Source: Physcomitrium patens
Taxonomy: Eukaryota; Streptophyta; Bryopsida; Funariales; Funariaceae
Assembly: GCF_000002425.4 (NCBI RefSeq)
Contig: NC_037267.1
Coordinates: forward strand, 10,243,398 to 10,307,397
Direction of reading: 5' to 3'
Length of the DNA stretch: 64,000 nucleotides
Part shown: piece by piece, positions 39,070 through 50,899 of the stretch
Position numbering within the stretch: position 1 is the stretch's first letter
Layout of the letters: each line of letters starts with the position of its first letter
Position numbers and translations under genes: made by a program
The notes under the pieces: model-generated
The model's database searches: none
Told to the model about the DNA's origin: nothing
Seen by the model: only the letters and a program-made list of their open reading frames with translations

Positions 39070-39487
39070 NNNNNNNNNNNNNNNNNNNNNNNNNNNNNNN
39101 NNNNNNNNNNNNNNNNNNNNNNNNNNNNNNNNNNNNNNNNNNNNNNNNNNNNNNNNNNNNNNNNNNNNNNNNNNNNNNNNNNNNNNNNNNNNNNNNNNNN
39201 NNNNNNNNNNNNNNNNNNNNNNNNNNNNNNNNNNNNNNNNNNNNNNNNNNNNNNNNNNNNNNNNNNNNNNNNNNNNNNNNNNNNNNNNNNNNNNNNNNNN
39301 NNNNNNNNNNNNNNNNNNNNNNNNNNNNNNNNNNNNNNNNNNNNNNNNNNNNNNNNNNNNNNNNNNNNNNNNNNNNNNNNNNNNNNNNNNNNNNNNNNNN
39401 NNNNNNNNNNNNNNNNNNNNNNNNNNNNNNNNNNNNNNNNNNNNNNNNNNNNNNNNNNNNNNNNNNNNNNNNNNNNNNNNNNNNNNN
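39070..39487. other. Assembly gap (418 N)
   Basis: A run of unknown bases inside the protease/gag boundary of G2. Open frames spanning it have no meaning. Confidence 1.
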
Positions 39488-40450
39488 AACCTTATTGAGA
39501 ATGTAACTTTTTTCTTATTAAGTAAAAGTTTTAAAATATACCATGTCAATTGGTACAAGTTTTAATCTTGATAAATAAGCTTTCAAAAACTCAAAAGCTC
39601 TCTCCATGACTTTACTTATATCTCTCCAAAAAAAACTTTTTTCTTAGCTTCTTTGAAAGAGTCAATTATTATATATAATAGCTTAAGCAATAAATTGCTT
39701 TAATGAATTTTTTCTTGAAATCATGAATACTAAATCTTTGATATTATCTTTTAATCCATATCAAAATTGATTGATAAAGGCTTTATTATTTCAATGTACA
39801 TTGCAAGCAAGGTTTTTAAATTTATTAGCATATATGATGGATGAATATACTCTTTGTTGTAAAGATGTTAGTTTGCTCTTTTTTATCTTTTTTTTATCAC
39901 TTTTTTAAAATATGGCCATAAATACTTCTAAGAATAAATTTAGATCATGGAAGAGACACATATCTTTTTCCATCAAAGGTGCAAATAAAATAAAAGCATT
40001 TTTAGTTATAAATGCATCTATAAATCTAACTTGAATAAATCCATTAAGATATCAAAGAAGATGCAACTTTAGATAGAGCTTTAATTTTTGTAAAATTTCT
40101 CAAAACTTTAATCTTGTTCCATCAAACTTCTTTGGCATGTTTATTCTTTTCAGATTTAATTGTCAACTTGATCTACTTATTTCTTTCAATTGCATAATTT
40201 TTATGTACAGATTTTGAACTTCATTATTGACTTCTCACATAAGCATAGAAATTTTACTTCCATCATTGATATTAGAAATATTTGAAATTTCCACCTTAAA
40301 TTTTTTGAAAAGCTCATGCAAATCTAAAAAAAATTATGAATTTATTCTCACTCACATTAAAAGTAGCATCTTTAAATTTTTGTTTTATAGACAATTCAAA
40401 AAATCTACAAATTAAATTAGAAGAGGATTATCTGCAAATTCTAATACTAA
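39488..40450 (-). pseudogene. gag remnant of G2
   Basis: Collinear with 2400-3140 of G1. The plus-strand phrase CTTTAATCTTGTTCCATCAAACTTCTTTGGCATG near 40108-40140 is the complement of the KFDGTR region found in G3 and G1. It is decayed. Confidence 0.65.
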
Positions 40451-40623
40451 ATGAAAATTTCTACAAAGAAAAATATTCAATTTTATTTGAAGAAAAAAAT
40501 TAATAGTAAAAAATTAAATATTAATTTAAAAGTTAGCAATCTGAAATCTTCAAAATATAACAAAAGAAGTAGAATAATTTACTTAGTTTTAGGACAAAAT
40601 AAGAATAATAATTTAACATTCTT

Positions 40624-41171
40624 ATCAAATTGTCTAAAGCATGAAACTCAAACAAATGAAAATTTAATACACTCTTGTATCACTCTTACAAAGTAGATAT
40701 TAACTCAAAATTATAATATTGAATTTGGAATGACTATTGTTTAAGACAAAAAGATTAGAGAATCTTAAAATAAGACTTAGGATTAAAAAAATATTCACAA
40801 GAGTGAAAAAAACTTCACTCTTGTTTCCATATATATTATCAAAGTAGGAGCTATATATCAATGTCCTATAGGACCTTTGATACTTGTTCAATTTACAAAT
40901 TACATGTCTTAATTTGTAAGATAAGATTTTATATATGCCCCTCATGATTAACTTGTACCACAAGCTACTAACATGTGTAATAGGTGGCTAACTTATTAGC
41001 AAAGTTTCTGACCTATCAATCAACTAGAAACAGGTGTAAATTCTAAGTCACATCTATGAAGCTTCTAGAAAGTATATCTACAATATATTATCAAAATAAT
41101 TTACTTTAATCTACTTCTACCTATTCATATTATTTAGATAATTATTTGAGTAAATATGTGTGATTGTGAAA
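40624..41171 (-). repeat. 5' LTR of G2 (L family)
   Basis: An LTR of about 548 bp. It contains a TATA-like CATATATATT near 40830. At about 41056-41070, on the U3 side of the TATA, it has a perfect three-unit heat-shock element GAAGCTTCTAGAA. The gag remnant begins just inside it. Confidence 0.78.
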
Positions 41172-43659
41172 AAATATAAGTTAGTAGTTAAAAGAAGCAA
41201 AAAAAATGAATCTTATATCCTTTTTATTATTAAAAAATATATAATAAATAAAAATTTATTTCATTATTATAAAAAATTACTAAGATTAAAAAATATAGCT
41301 TTAAATTGATATTGATATTTTAAAAATATTATTAAAATTTATAAATTTTATCTAGAAATATTTAGAAATATTTAGAGTAATTTTCAAGACTTTAGTAAAA
41401 ATAAGTTTTATCACCTTAAGGACCATTATGAAGAAATAGAGTAAGATTTGAAGATCCTATAAGATTACTAGGCTAATAGGATATTTTTAAATATTTTGAT
41501 TAAGTCAAAAATATAATTTGTTTAACTTTACAAATACAAAGTAGGACGTCCAACAACTAATCTAATCTTTGTAGAAAGAGAGATATATAAGTTCCATATG
41601 CATTGTAGTACCTTGAATGTAGATAGTAAAATAAGACTAAAGCCTTGTGGCTTTAATACAACTCTTTTTTGTATTACAAGTGAGACTTATTGAAGCTCAA
41701 ATTCTTGTTATTTTTAAAGAAAATTTATTTTTTAGAATTATTTTTAAAATAAAAATTATTCACATAATTTTTTTATTATTTACATTCTATCTTCAAATTA
41801 TTATAACTAATTTATAATAACTTAGATTTATATTTTTTTTTAGTTTTGTAGTTTGTAATTTTTTAGTTTTTAATTACTTGATTGTACTTATTTCACTTTT
41901 TTTGTATTATTATTCTTTTATTCTTTTTTATTGCTTCTTTCACTTCACACTTCCAAGTATAAGTAATTCTTAAATGCAACTATAACCATGGTTGCATTTA
42001 AGAATTACTTATGTAAGTTATTAAAATTATGATAAAATTTACTTGTATAAGTTATTAAAATTTACTTATGTAAGTTAGGATGAAAAGTAAATTTTATCTT
42101 TATAGATGCCTTAAATAATCCATCTCTATTAAAATATATTCTTATTAATATATTTTTTCTATAAAAAAATTATTTGTTAAATCAAGACCTTTAAAATATT
42201 ATTAATTTGATTAAAAGTTATAATTTTAAAAATATAATAAATTGATATAGTATATTTTAAGCTATAAAATATATATATTAATTTTTATTATATTATAAAA
42301 ATAATTTTTTAAAGTAAAAATCAAATAATTAGCATAAATAATTTTTTTAATATAATTTTTTTGAATTAGATGAGAGTATAATAAAATTTTCTACTCATAT
42401 ATTATCTATTTGATATAATAAATATTTCTTAAATTTATCTATTCAAAAAATAATTAAAAAAATTATTCTATTTAAAATTTTTTTTAGAATTATGATCATA
42501 AATTATATCATAATATATGGATAATTCTATTAATATAATAAAAAAACAAAAGATCCAATTTATATGATTTAATAAATATAAGATATTGTTTTAGTCTTAT
42601 TTTATGATTTAAAATAAATTATTTAAAATCTACTACTTATTATTAATATAAAAATAATTTAACTTTTATAGATGGATAATTTTGGATGGACTTGGATCTC
42701 TTCTAATAAATTTAAAAGTTTCTATGTATTTTTTTATATTTTTATTATATTCTTTAGATGAAAATAAAGTTTTAATTAAAAAAAATTAAGTATGATTAAA
42801 CTATTATTATTCTATAAAATGAAATAGCTTTCTATAATAGATGTGAGTATAAAAAATAGATCTATTATCTTGCCAAATTAAAGCATCAACTTTGATATGC
42901 AATATTAGAGACATATATCCAAATTAGAAGTTGAAATTTAAAATATAGAAGATAAAAATTTAAGTCTTTTTTGTAATAAGACTACTTGAGCTTATTTTAA
43001 AACTTATGAGCAACCGTGGTATGTAATGGTGAATATAGGTGGATCAATAGATTTAGAAGTGCCAAATTTCTTAGATTCTAATTTGGATGAAATCATAAAT
43101 TTGTTAGTCAATTACTTTAGATTCTAACTTAGATAATATCACAAATTACTTTGGATGAATCTTAGATAAAAGATTAAGAAGGATATAAATGATAATTTTA
43201 ATGAATGACTAAATCAATCAATGAAATATTTAAACCGATGTAATATTTGGATAAAATTATCAATTTGGATATGATGAATTATATAGATAAAAATTTGAAA
43301 TAACATCCATTACATAAATTGGATGAATGTATAAAACTTGAATATTTTATAAATTAATAATTTAAATTAAATTATATACATAATTATTAATTTAAGTTAA
43401 TTATTATTTTTTATTTATATCTAATTTTTTTATAACATTTAATTGGATGCCTTTAATTCTACTCATTATAAAATTTAAAATTTTATATTGTTAATAATTC
43501 TATTAAATTTGATTCCAATAAATTAATATTATTGAATAAATATAAAAAAATATATAAATTATCTTATGACATATATTTCTAGAATGTCTTTATCTTATGT
43601 ATTATTTTCAAGAACATGTATTACAAAGAATTAATGAATTAGTATATTCTTGTATTATT
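41172..43659. other. AT-rich desert with hairpin and small tandem repeats
   Basis: No gene was recognised. It contains a perfect hairpin at 41959-42012, short tandem repeats at about 42005-42080 (variants of ACTTATGTAAGTTATTAAAA), and loosely repeated TTAGATTCTAAyTTrGAT phrases at about 43070-43165. Confidence 0.5.
41959..42012. repeat. Perfect 22-bp inverted repeat, 10-base loop
   Basis: Arms 41959-41980 and 41991-42012 are exact reverse complements; the left arm starts ATAAGTAATTC and ends TGCAAC. The loop is TATAACCATG. The surrounding DNA is decayed, so a perfect pairing stands out. It could be a small foldback element, a repair-made palindrome or a small-RNA hairpin; none is proven. Confidence 0.9.
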
Positions 43660-43870
43660 AAAAAAGAATAGGTAATTATTCAAAGATGGCTTAATATTCA
43701 ATTATAATAGCTATAGTTAGAGATAAGAAAACTAGAGACTCTTGAAACTAGATTAAAGATAAGAAAGACATTGATAATAGTAAAAAATACTTCACTCTTG
43801 TATCCATATATATTATCTAAGTAGAAGTTATATAGCAATATTTTGTAAAACTTTTAACATGTATTTAACT
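43660..43870 (-). repeat. Truncated L-family LTR fragment
   Basis: Parallel to 40680-40890 (including the ACTTCACTCTTGT...CCATATATATTATC phrase), in minus orientation. It ends exactly where the plus-oriented LTR of G3 begins, which suggests that G3 inserted into an older LTR. Confidence 0.65.
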
Positions 43871-43873
43871 TGC

Positions 43874-44410
43874 TGTCACAGATACATATATTTATTCTAA
43901 TATTCTTCTTTATGATTAAATAGAAGTAGATAAAAGTAGATTTATTTCATAATATTTTCTACAAAAGCTTCTTACAAGCTTCATAGAAGTTGTTTTGACT
44001 TTATATGTGTATGTAATTGATTAGTAGGTTAGAAATTTGGTTAACAAATTAATTACATATTGGTAGCTTGTAAAATAAGCTAATTATGTGGTGCTCATAT
44101 AGAAAACTTGTCTTTCAAGTTAAGATACATGTCTTCCAAAGTCAACATGTTTTGGAGGTCCTATAGGATACCGCCACATAACTCCTAATTAAGAGTATAT
44201 ATGGAGGCAAGAATAAAGCCTTCTTTATTCTTGTCAATGCCTTTCTAGTCTTTAGTCTTGTTTTAAGACTTTCTAATCTTCTTGTCTTTGCCAATAGTCA
44301 TTCTAATTTAATATTATACCATCATTGAGTGATTTTTTAGTCTTTTAAAGTGACATAAGAATGTATTGAAATTTTCTTTCTTTGAGATTCTTGTCCTTGA
44401 CAATTTGACA
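43874..44410 (+). repeat. 5' LTR of G3 (L family)
   Basis: Starts TGTCACAGATAC and ends TTTGACA, about 537 bp, with the TATA-like GTATATATGG near 44193. On its U3 side, at about 43967-43995, lie imperfect heat-shock-like TTC/GAA units. It is the reverse-complement relative of the minus-oriented LTRs at 3326, 33775 and 40624. Confidence 0.8.
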
Positions 44411-44479
44411 AAAGTGGTAACTCATTTTTCTTATCTTTTTTTAGAAGTGAATGAAATATCTTAATTTTATTTTTTTATT

Positions 44480-44790
44480 TTGAAGATTGCAGATTATCCA
44501 CTTTAAAAAAAAAAAAAAATTAATACTAATATCTTCCTTAAAAAAAAAAAAAAATATCCTTCTTTGTAGAAATTTTCATTTAATATTAGGAATTGTAGAT
44601 TGTCCTCTTCTAATTTGACTTGTATATTAGTTAAGTTGATTGAAAAGAAAGGAAATATCATGGATGCTATACTTGGTAAAAATAAGAATAGATTTGTAAC
44701 TATTATAAATTTCAAAGAACTTGTCAATATTCTTAAGATAGAAATTTCATGCATCACAAGCACTTTTGTAATACAACATGTCTTGTTTGA
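44480..44790 (+). pseudogene. gag start of G3
   Basis: The region after the LTR and leader is parallel (as complement) to the gag start of G1 and G2; the phrase CTTCTAATTTGACTTGTATA parallels the leader/gag boundary. Similarity ends near 44790, where R2-B begins. It is decayed. Confidence 0.55.
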
Positions 44791-46130
44791 AAATACACCA
44801 AGCACCTAGATGTAGAAGGTGAAGTAGCATTTTACAAATATCTAAAAAATCTTAATAGGTTTTTTTCATATAAGAAAAATATAATTTGAATTTTAATTCA
44901 AAAGTACTTAATACTAGTGTAAAGTGCTCAAAAACACTCTTCTTAGAAACCTCAATGATATATAAAATCCAATTGCCTTATTAATTTTATAATTAGGTAA
45001 TTTTGATTTCTCTTTGCAAGTCCTAACCCAAGTCAATGAGCTTTGGTGAGCTATAACTCTTAATTTGACTATTTACTTCATAAATTTTTTTGCATACAAA
45101 TCCCACCATAAGTCTTCTAAATTTTTGGAAAAATTCAGCACAATCCAACTTAAAGATTGACAAAAAAAACCCAAAAATTGCACTGATGTCACTTAGCCAT
45201 CAACTTGAAAGTTGATAGAGATGTTCCAATATCAATTTTTTCTTCTATAATTGTTAGTTTTAACTCAAAATTAGTATATATCTTAATTTTTAAATCTTCT
45301 ACTAACATGCCAATTTTACCTTGATCCAATTGGTAGATCTTTAGATATCATAGAAATCTTACTCAATCCCAAACTCCCAATTTTTAATACCCTCTTGTAT
45401 GAAAATCCAAATATCTTCCAATTGCATCTTTTGATTAATACAAAATGTTACATATATTTAGCACATCCAATCAACTAAACATTGTCAAATTTTGAACTAT
45501 AGATGTGACATGAATTGTATGACTTAGCCAAGAGTTCTAATCCCAATTAAATTGCATAAATCTCAAATCATCAATACAAACCTTAATTTTGTACAATAAT
45601 TACAAGGTTATTTCAAGCCCTTTGAAAATAAGTCTTATATATTTGAAATTAGCTTAAAATTAATTTCTAAGCACTAATTGCCAATCTTCAAATGCTTCTA
45701 TATTTTGTCCTAAGCAATCATTTTAGTGACTAGAGGTTTGATTTCAATCTTGTCCTACAAATGGTTAATTCCCAAGTATCAATCTTATGTGTCTTAGAGA
45801 TTTTTTAGTCCAATCCTATTTTTAACTTAATTCTAGTATCAACCATGCTAATTAATTACTTCTTCTAACTTAATTTTATTAATTTATAATCTTTTTAAGA
45901 TAATAAAAGAGCTTCTATAACGTAGAAGGTAAAATTACTAACCAACCTTTAATCTACTAGCTATTAAAACAAGAAAATAAACTAAGAGGCTTTTATAAAA
46001 GGTATTTTTAAATAACTTAAATTATTATTGAATCAAGATGATTGCATATTAATTAAAAATTTATTTTTTATTTTATTTTTGTTATATAATTGTATTACAA
46101 TAAGACATTGTTAACCATAGAAATACTGAT
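44790..46130. repeat. R2-B repeat, copy 2
   Basis: Collinear with 6280-7580 over its length, with many matching phrases (GTACTTAATACTAGTGTAAAGT, TGAACTATAGATGTGACATG in parallel positions). It lies inside the gag region of G3. No coding potential was seen. Confidence 0.68.
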
Positions 46131-46189
46131 GCTATGCCTATGGAAGAAGTTGAGAGTTGTAAGTCTTCAATTATGCTCTAAAATTTAAA

Positions 46190-46645
46190 TTTTTATTATT
46201 TCCTATTTTTTGATGATTGAAAATGTTAGATTAGTATTTATATAATTATACTTTAGTTTTTTAGAATTTTAAGTATTGCAACCTTTGATGGTATAAATTA
46301 TAGCCTAATTTCTTGAAATAGATTAATTAAGACCAAATTAATAAGAGTTAGAAAACTAGAATAGCAACTTAGTTAGTTTTAATAATTTAGAAATTATTAG
46401 TCACTACTATGAAGGTCTTAGTCACTCAACTTTGAAGAAGCATTTTTTGCAGCTTAAGTACTAGATTGAATTTAAATTTATTGTAGCAAGAGCACCTTTA
46501 AGTTAAATTTTCAAAAAACTAAAAATTATTCAATTTGGAGTTAATTAAAAATTTTGGAAAATTTTGGTATAGAAAGGGGTTGCTGCCCTCAATTTTTGGA
46601 CGTTATCAAGGTACTTTTTCTTTTATCTCTCTTTAGCCGACTGGG
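46190..46645. repeat. R2-A ends in inverted orientation
   Basis: The reverse complement of this stretch matches both ends of R2-A copy 1. The phrase AGATTAATTAAGACCAAATTAA near 46321 pairs with 5300-5330, and GAAAGGGGTTGCTGCCCTC near 46574 pairs with 3890-3915. The middle of R2-A is missing. Together with the direct copy at 47285 it forms a large inverted repeat. Confidence 0.6.
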
Positions 46646-47284
46646 AGCTAAAATAAACCTCCACTAATTGGAAGTTTATTCTAACTCACAATAAGTGAAT
46701 TAGCCCATTGTGAATTCAAAATAAAGCTATTATTTAAATTCTAATCCACTTATTACTTTTTCTTCTTAAAACACCAAGTTATTAATCAAATCCTCTAACA
46801 TTGCTCAAATTCATAATGATAATTCACTCCTTAACTTCATGCAAAATAATTCCTTCTTCTACTTCTAATTAAATAATTTGGTTTGATTTTTTATTTAGTT
46901 TAATTTTAAATTTATTTTTATTGTTATTATTTTAAATCGTTTTTATTAATATTTATTATTTTATTATTTTATTATTTTTTAAAAATATAAATTTTTACTT
47001 CTTAATTAAATTATGGTAAAATTAATTAATTAAATTATTATCTTTAATCCATAGTTACTATAGATTTTTTAAAATTTGGGTTAAAAATTAAAAGTTAAAA
47101 GTTAAAAATAAAAATAAAATAATAAAATAAAATAAAGTAAAGGTAAAAAATAAAAAATAAAAGTAAAAAGGAGAAGATTAAAAGTTAAAAATTAAAGCCA
47201 AAAGTAATTGTAGAAGTTACAAGTTACCATAAAAAATAAAATAAAATAAAATAAATAAGAGAGATACAAGTAGAAGTACCTTAA
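46646..47284. other. AT-rich spacer between inverted R2-A copies
   Basis: Low-complexity A/T sequence. The part at about 47000-47210 (AAAAGTTAAAAATAAAA-like) is an imperfect reverse complement of 48850-49020, so the two flank the direct R2-A copy as inverted arms. Confidence 0.5.
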
Positions 47285-48830
47285 CTATGCCTAAGGATTG
47301 AGAGAAGCACCCCCCTTTTACTCCAAAATTCACAAAAAATCCAAATTAGCTTCAAATCTCGTTATTTTTATTTTTTTTGGAAATTCAACTTCAAGACGCT
47401 CTTGCTCCAAAATTTTCGTGGCAATCTAGCACCTGAGCTGCGAGCAATGCTTCTTCAAAGTTGGATCATTGGGCCAGCCACTGCAGCCGACCCCTTCTTC
47501 ACTTAAAAATTTGTTAAAGATTAACAGTTGCGTCAAATTTAATGAAATTTGTGCTAGTGGAAGCTTAGCTTGGAGATGCTTGTACTTTCAAAATTTCAAA
47601 ATGATCCCATCAAGTAGCACTGAGAAACGCCTTTTCAAATTGGATTATTGAAACTGCCGAGGTAGCCACCCCCTTTGCACTCAAAAATTTACCAAAACTT
47701 CGGTTCAATTCCAATTTGAGCAAGCCTTAGCTCGTTGGAAAGCTAATAACAAGGACTATGTGATGAAAAAAAATTTAATTTTCAAATCATATAAAACCAT
47801 AGACTGATTGAGGAAAATCTGAGGCCCCTCAAACCCTTTTGACTATAGAAATGGTTAGTCACCACTAATTGCAAAGGGGTACCTTTTAAACCACAACAAG
47901 CACCACCCATGATACAAAACCAATTCTCATATGTTCCTAAAGTTCACAATGAGATCTAAAATCAAGAAAGAAGCAAAAAATAAGCTTAGGATTAAAGTTG
48001 AGACCACAGTTTGGCATGGCTTTGCCTTCATCAAAAGAAAGAGAGAGAGAGGCTTGGAAAAACAAACCACTCTTATACAATTGAGTGGTGGCTTGCGGAT
48101 GGGCGGCCACATCTCCACCCTTGACCTCTAAGATCCCTAATGTAGATCTACGACCTTCCTTCATCCAAAAGCTAATTTCGTGACCAAGGCTCATGGCTCT
48201 TGTAAGTGGGAAAAAAAATACTTTTTGATAAATCTAACTTAACCATTGTGTTTAAAACACCTTTTTATGCTAAGATTGACTAATCATATCCATCAATCTA
48301 TGCTCCTTTGCAACTTTTATGAAGGTTTTTTATTTACAAGGATTTAGGCAATATTTATAAAATTCTTCAAAAAATGAGAATTTCATTTCTCTACTTGTAC
48401 TTTGAAGGAAAGGGTGCTGATCTTGTTTTCTTCACTCCACATGGTGCATTTAATGCCTCTATTGCATTTGAAGGCTTCCATAAATTTGAAGAATCACTTT
48501 GTCGCTTGGATTTGTTGAATTTGGAAAAAATCTTCAAATCCATCATAATTAAATCTCACTAGATTTTTTTTTCTTTTCATTTTATTTTTTGATACCAAGT
48601 CTACTTTCTTGTAATTTTTCTACTACTAACTAACTAGAAAAATATAGTCTTTATAGTTTCTTCTTACTAAACTCTATCTTAGATTGCATATCTGCTAGTA
48701 GCAATCTATTTTCTATTTTTTCCTAAAATTCTAATATTAATTCATAAAATTTATATTTTAAGTATAATAAGTATATTTTTTATACTAAATATCAAAGTAA
48801 GTCAATTCAATGGCTCACATCCACTTTTAT
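47285..48830. repeat. R2-A repeat, copy 2
   Basis: Collinear with 3885-5390. It is better preserved and less AT-rich than its surroundings. Short open frames exist on both strands (for example 47469-47651 and 48374-48562) without recognised similarity. It is flanked by the inverted AT-rich arms at about 47000-47280 and 48850-49020. Confidence 0.65.
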
Positions 48831-49339
48831 TTTTATTTTTACAATAATTTGTAACTTTTATATTTCAACTTTTAAATTTTAAATTTAACTTTTAATATTT
48901 AATATTCTTTTTTCTTTTACTTTTACCTTTTATTTTTAATTCAATATTTAAGATTTTTTTACTTTTACTATGGATTAATGATAATAATTTTATCAAGTAC
49001 TTATACCATCAATTATTTAAAGAATAATAATTTATAATTTCTAAAAAAATATTTTTTATTTACTCTAATTAATTATACTTTTTTAATGACATAAAAATTA
49101 ATAATTAAAGATTATATAAATGATCTTAAACAACCTATTGAGATTTAAGTGGAGATTATAAAAATAGCCATGAAGACCATAGTAATTTCATTAAATCTTT
49201 TTTTTATATTTATATTAGTAACCATTGCTTTGAATGCTTAAATTTAATTGAATTATTAATACTAAGATTATATCAACTTAACAATTATACAATTGAGAGT
49301 TCTTTTGTTCTACCTCTTGAACTTATTGTAAGGCATCAG
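48831..49339. other. AT-rich right flank of the R2 complex
   Basis: Contains the right inverted arm (about 48850-49020). The rest is unassigned AT-rich DNA up to the resumption of the G3 gag region. Confidence 0.45.
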
Positions 49340-49359
49340 TTTTATCGAATGGTAAAATT

Positions 49360-49418
49360 TGGACTCACAAGAGTCTATATCAAGAAGTTATTCAAAGATA
49401 TAGACTCTTGTGAGTCCA
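49360..49418. repeat. Perfect 22-bp inverted repeat, 15-base loop
   Basis: Arms 49361-49381 and 49397-49417 are exact reverse complements, and one further T-A pair flanks them. The left arm starts GGACTCACAAG and ends CTATATC. The loop is AAGAAGTTATTCAAA. It lies at the edge where the G3 gag similarity resumes after the R2 complex. Confidence 0.92.
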
Positions 49419-49419
49419 T

Positions 49420-50280
49420 ATTGAAAGAAGAAAGTAAATCAACCTCACAACTAAATCCAAGAAGTTTTGTTTCTACAAATTTGACAAGGACAAGGATTAA
49501 TATGTCCAAGAAGTTTGATGGAACAAGATCAAAATTTTGAAGATTTTTGCAAGAAGTCAAGCTCTATCTAAGATTGCATCACTTCCAATACCATGATGGA
49601 TTTACTTAAGTTAGATCCATAGGTACACTTTTATTTGGAAGTGCTTTCTTTTGATTTGTATTTTTAATAGAAAAAAGATTTACAATTTTTTTATAGTTTG
49701 AATTTATTTTTAGAAGTATTTACGGCCATATTTAGAAAAATTGATTGAAAAAGAGTAGAAAAGATCAAGCTCTTATCTTTGTAATAAGGATCATGATGAG
49801 CCATCTTATATGTTGTTAAATTCCAAAATATCACTTGTGACATGGATTGGAATGAAAAAGCCTTTATTAATCAATTTTGATATGGATTGAAGAATAATAT
49901 CAAAGATTTGTTACTAATATCAAAATTGGAATCTTTAAAAAAACTTATTATTTAAGCCATTATATGTGATAATCAATTATTTGAATGGCATCAAGAATAA
50001 AGACTTGATAAGAGAAAAACAAGCCAAGTAATGATAGAAACTCTCAAGTTTTTAAAAACTTATTTAGCAAAGCAAAAACCAATGTAAATTGATATAATAT
50101 GTTTTAAATTTTTTATCAAGAAAGAAAAGACTTGATGTTGTTAAAAGAGTTTGTACTTATATTGTGGAGAAGCTAAACATACTACTCAACATTGTCTAAA
50201 GAAGCAAAAAAATCACAAAATAAAGAAGATAATTGCTAAAGAAGATATTGTATTGAAAAACAAGTTTCTACAGCTATAAT
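49420..50280 (+). pseudogene. gag remnant of G3, main part
   Basis: Plus-strand peptides include KKFDGTRSKF (49510-49540), then a region parallel to the gag of the younger element. A zinc-knuckle-like region (LYCGEAKHTTQHCLKK) lies near 50160-50205. It is fossil. Confidence 0.75.
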
Positions 50281-50890
50281 TGGAACTATGTGACTAGAAT
50301 CATATATAATACCTAGTAAAGGTCCTATTTTCTCTTTAGATCCCTCATCTTATTTTATAATAGATGTATATTTAGGATCTAAAAATCACAAAGTCTTTAC
50401 ATTATTAGATTTAAGAGCCTCATCTTGTTTTATAGTGAAAGACTTTATCAAGAAACAAGAAATATCTTTAATCAAGAAAACTAAATCCATTCATGTAGAA
50501 GTCACAGATGGTCATTTGTTATCTTTTAGAGACATTATTTATGAGTCTATTCCATTAGATGTAGCAATTAAATGTCATAATAGTATAATAAAATTTAATG
50601 TAATAAGATCTTCTTCTAATCTAATTATTTTAGGATTATTATGGCTCAAAAAATATAATCCTCAAATAGATTGGATTTCTTGTAATCTTAAATTTTCTTC
50701 TAATTTAATCCAAAGTAGAAATAAATAAGCCTCGTACATCTAAACCTTTATTAGTAGTTATAAGAACATTTATGCATGTAATAAAAGAAAGCTAACTTTT
50801 GCTATATATGCCACATCTATTTTTAATAGTGGAAAGATATGAAGTCATATTTCTAGTTAGTATTAAGATTTTAGGATGTTTTAAAAAAAA
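50280..50890 (+). pseudogene. Protease remnant of G3
   Basis: The peptide at 50435-50728 contains VEVTDGHLLSFRD and LIILGLLWLKKYNPQIDW, the distal protease segment. The upstream stretch near 50370-50420 aligns with the active-site region of the family. It is fossil. Confidence 0.78.
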
Positions 50891-50899
50891 AAATGTAGA

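Larger units (their letters stand above)
33775..41171 (-). mobile_element. Ty3/gypsy chromovirus fossil G2, LTR-flanked
   Basis: A minus-strand element with L-family LTRs at both ends (33775-34325 and 40624-41171). Internal regions run right to left: gag, protease, RT, RNase H, integrase and chromodomain, all recognisable by collinearity with the element at 55825-62112. It is interrupted by an R1 repeat at about 37690-38930 and by an assembly gap at 39070-39487. It is badly broken (dozens of breaks). Its two LTRs look only about 70-75% alike by eye, so it is an old insertion, far older than the 55825 element. Confidence 0.85.

Noticed and set aside
38973-39558. Long open frames across the run of N
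   Set aside because: They are artefacts of untranslatable bases in the assembly gap.
48374-48562. Possible small gene shared by both R2-A copies
   Set aside because: A similar peptide can be read at about 4945-5010, but the similarity is explained by DNA homology of the repeat, and there is no sign of protein-level constraint.
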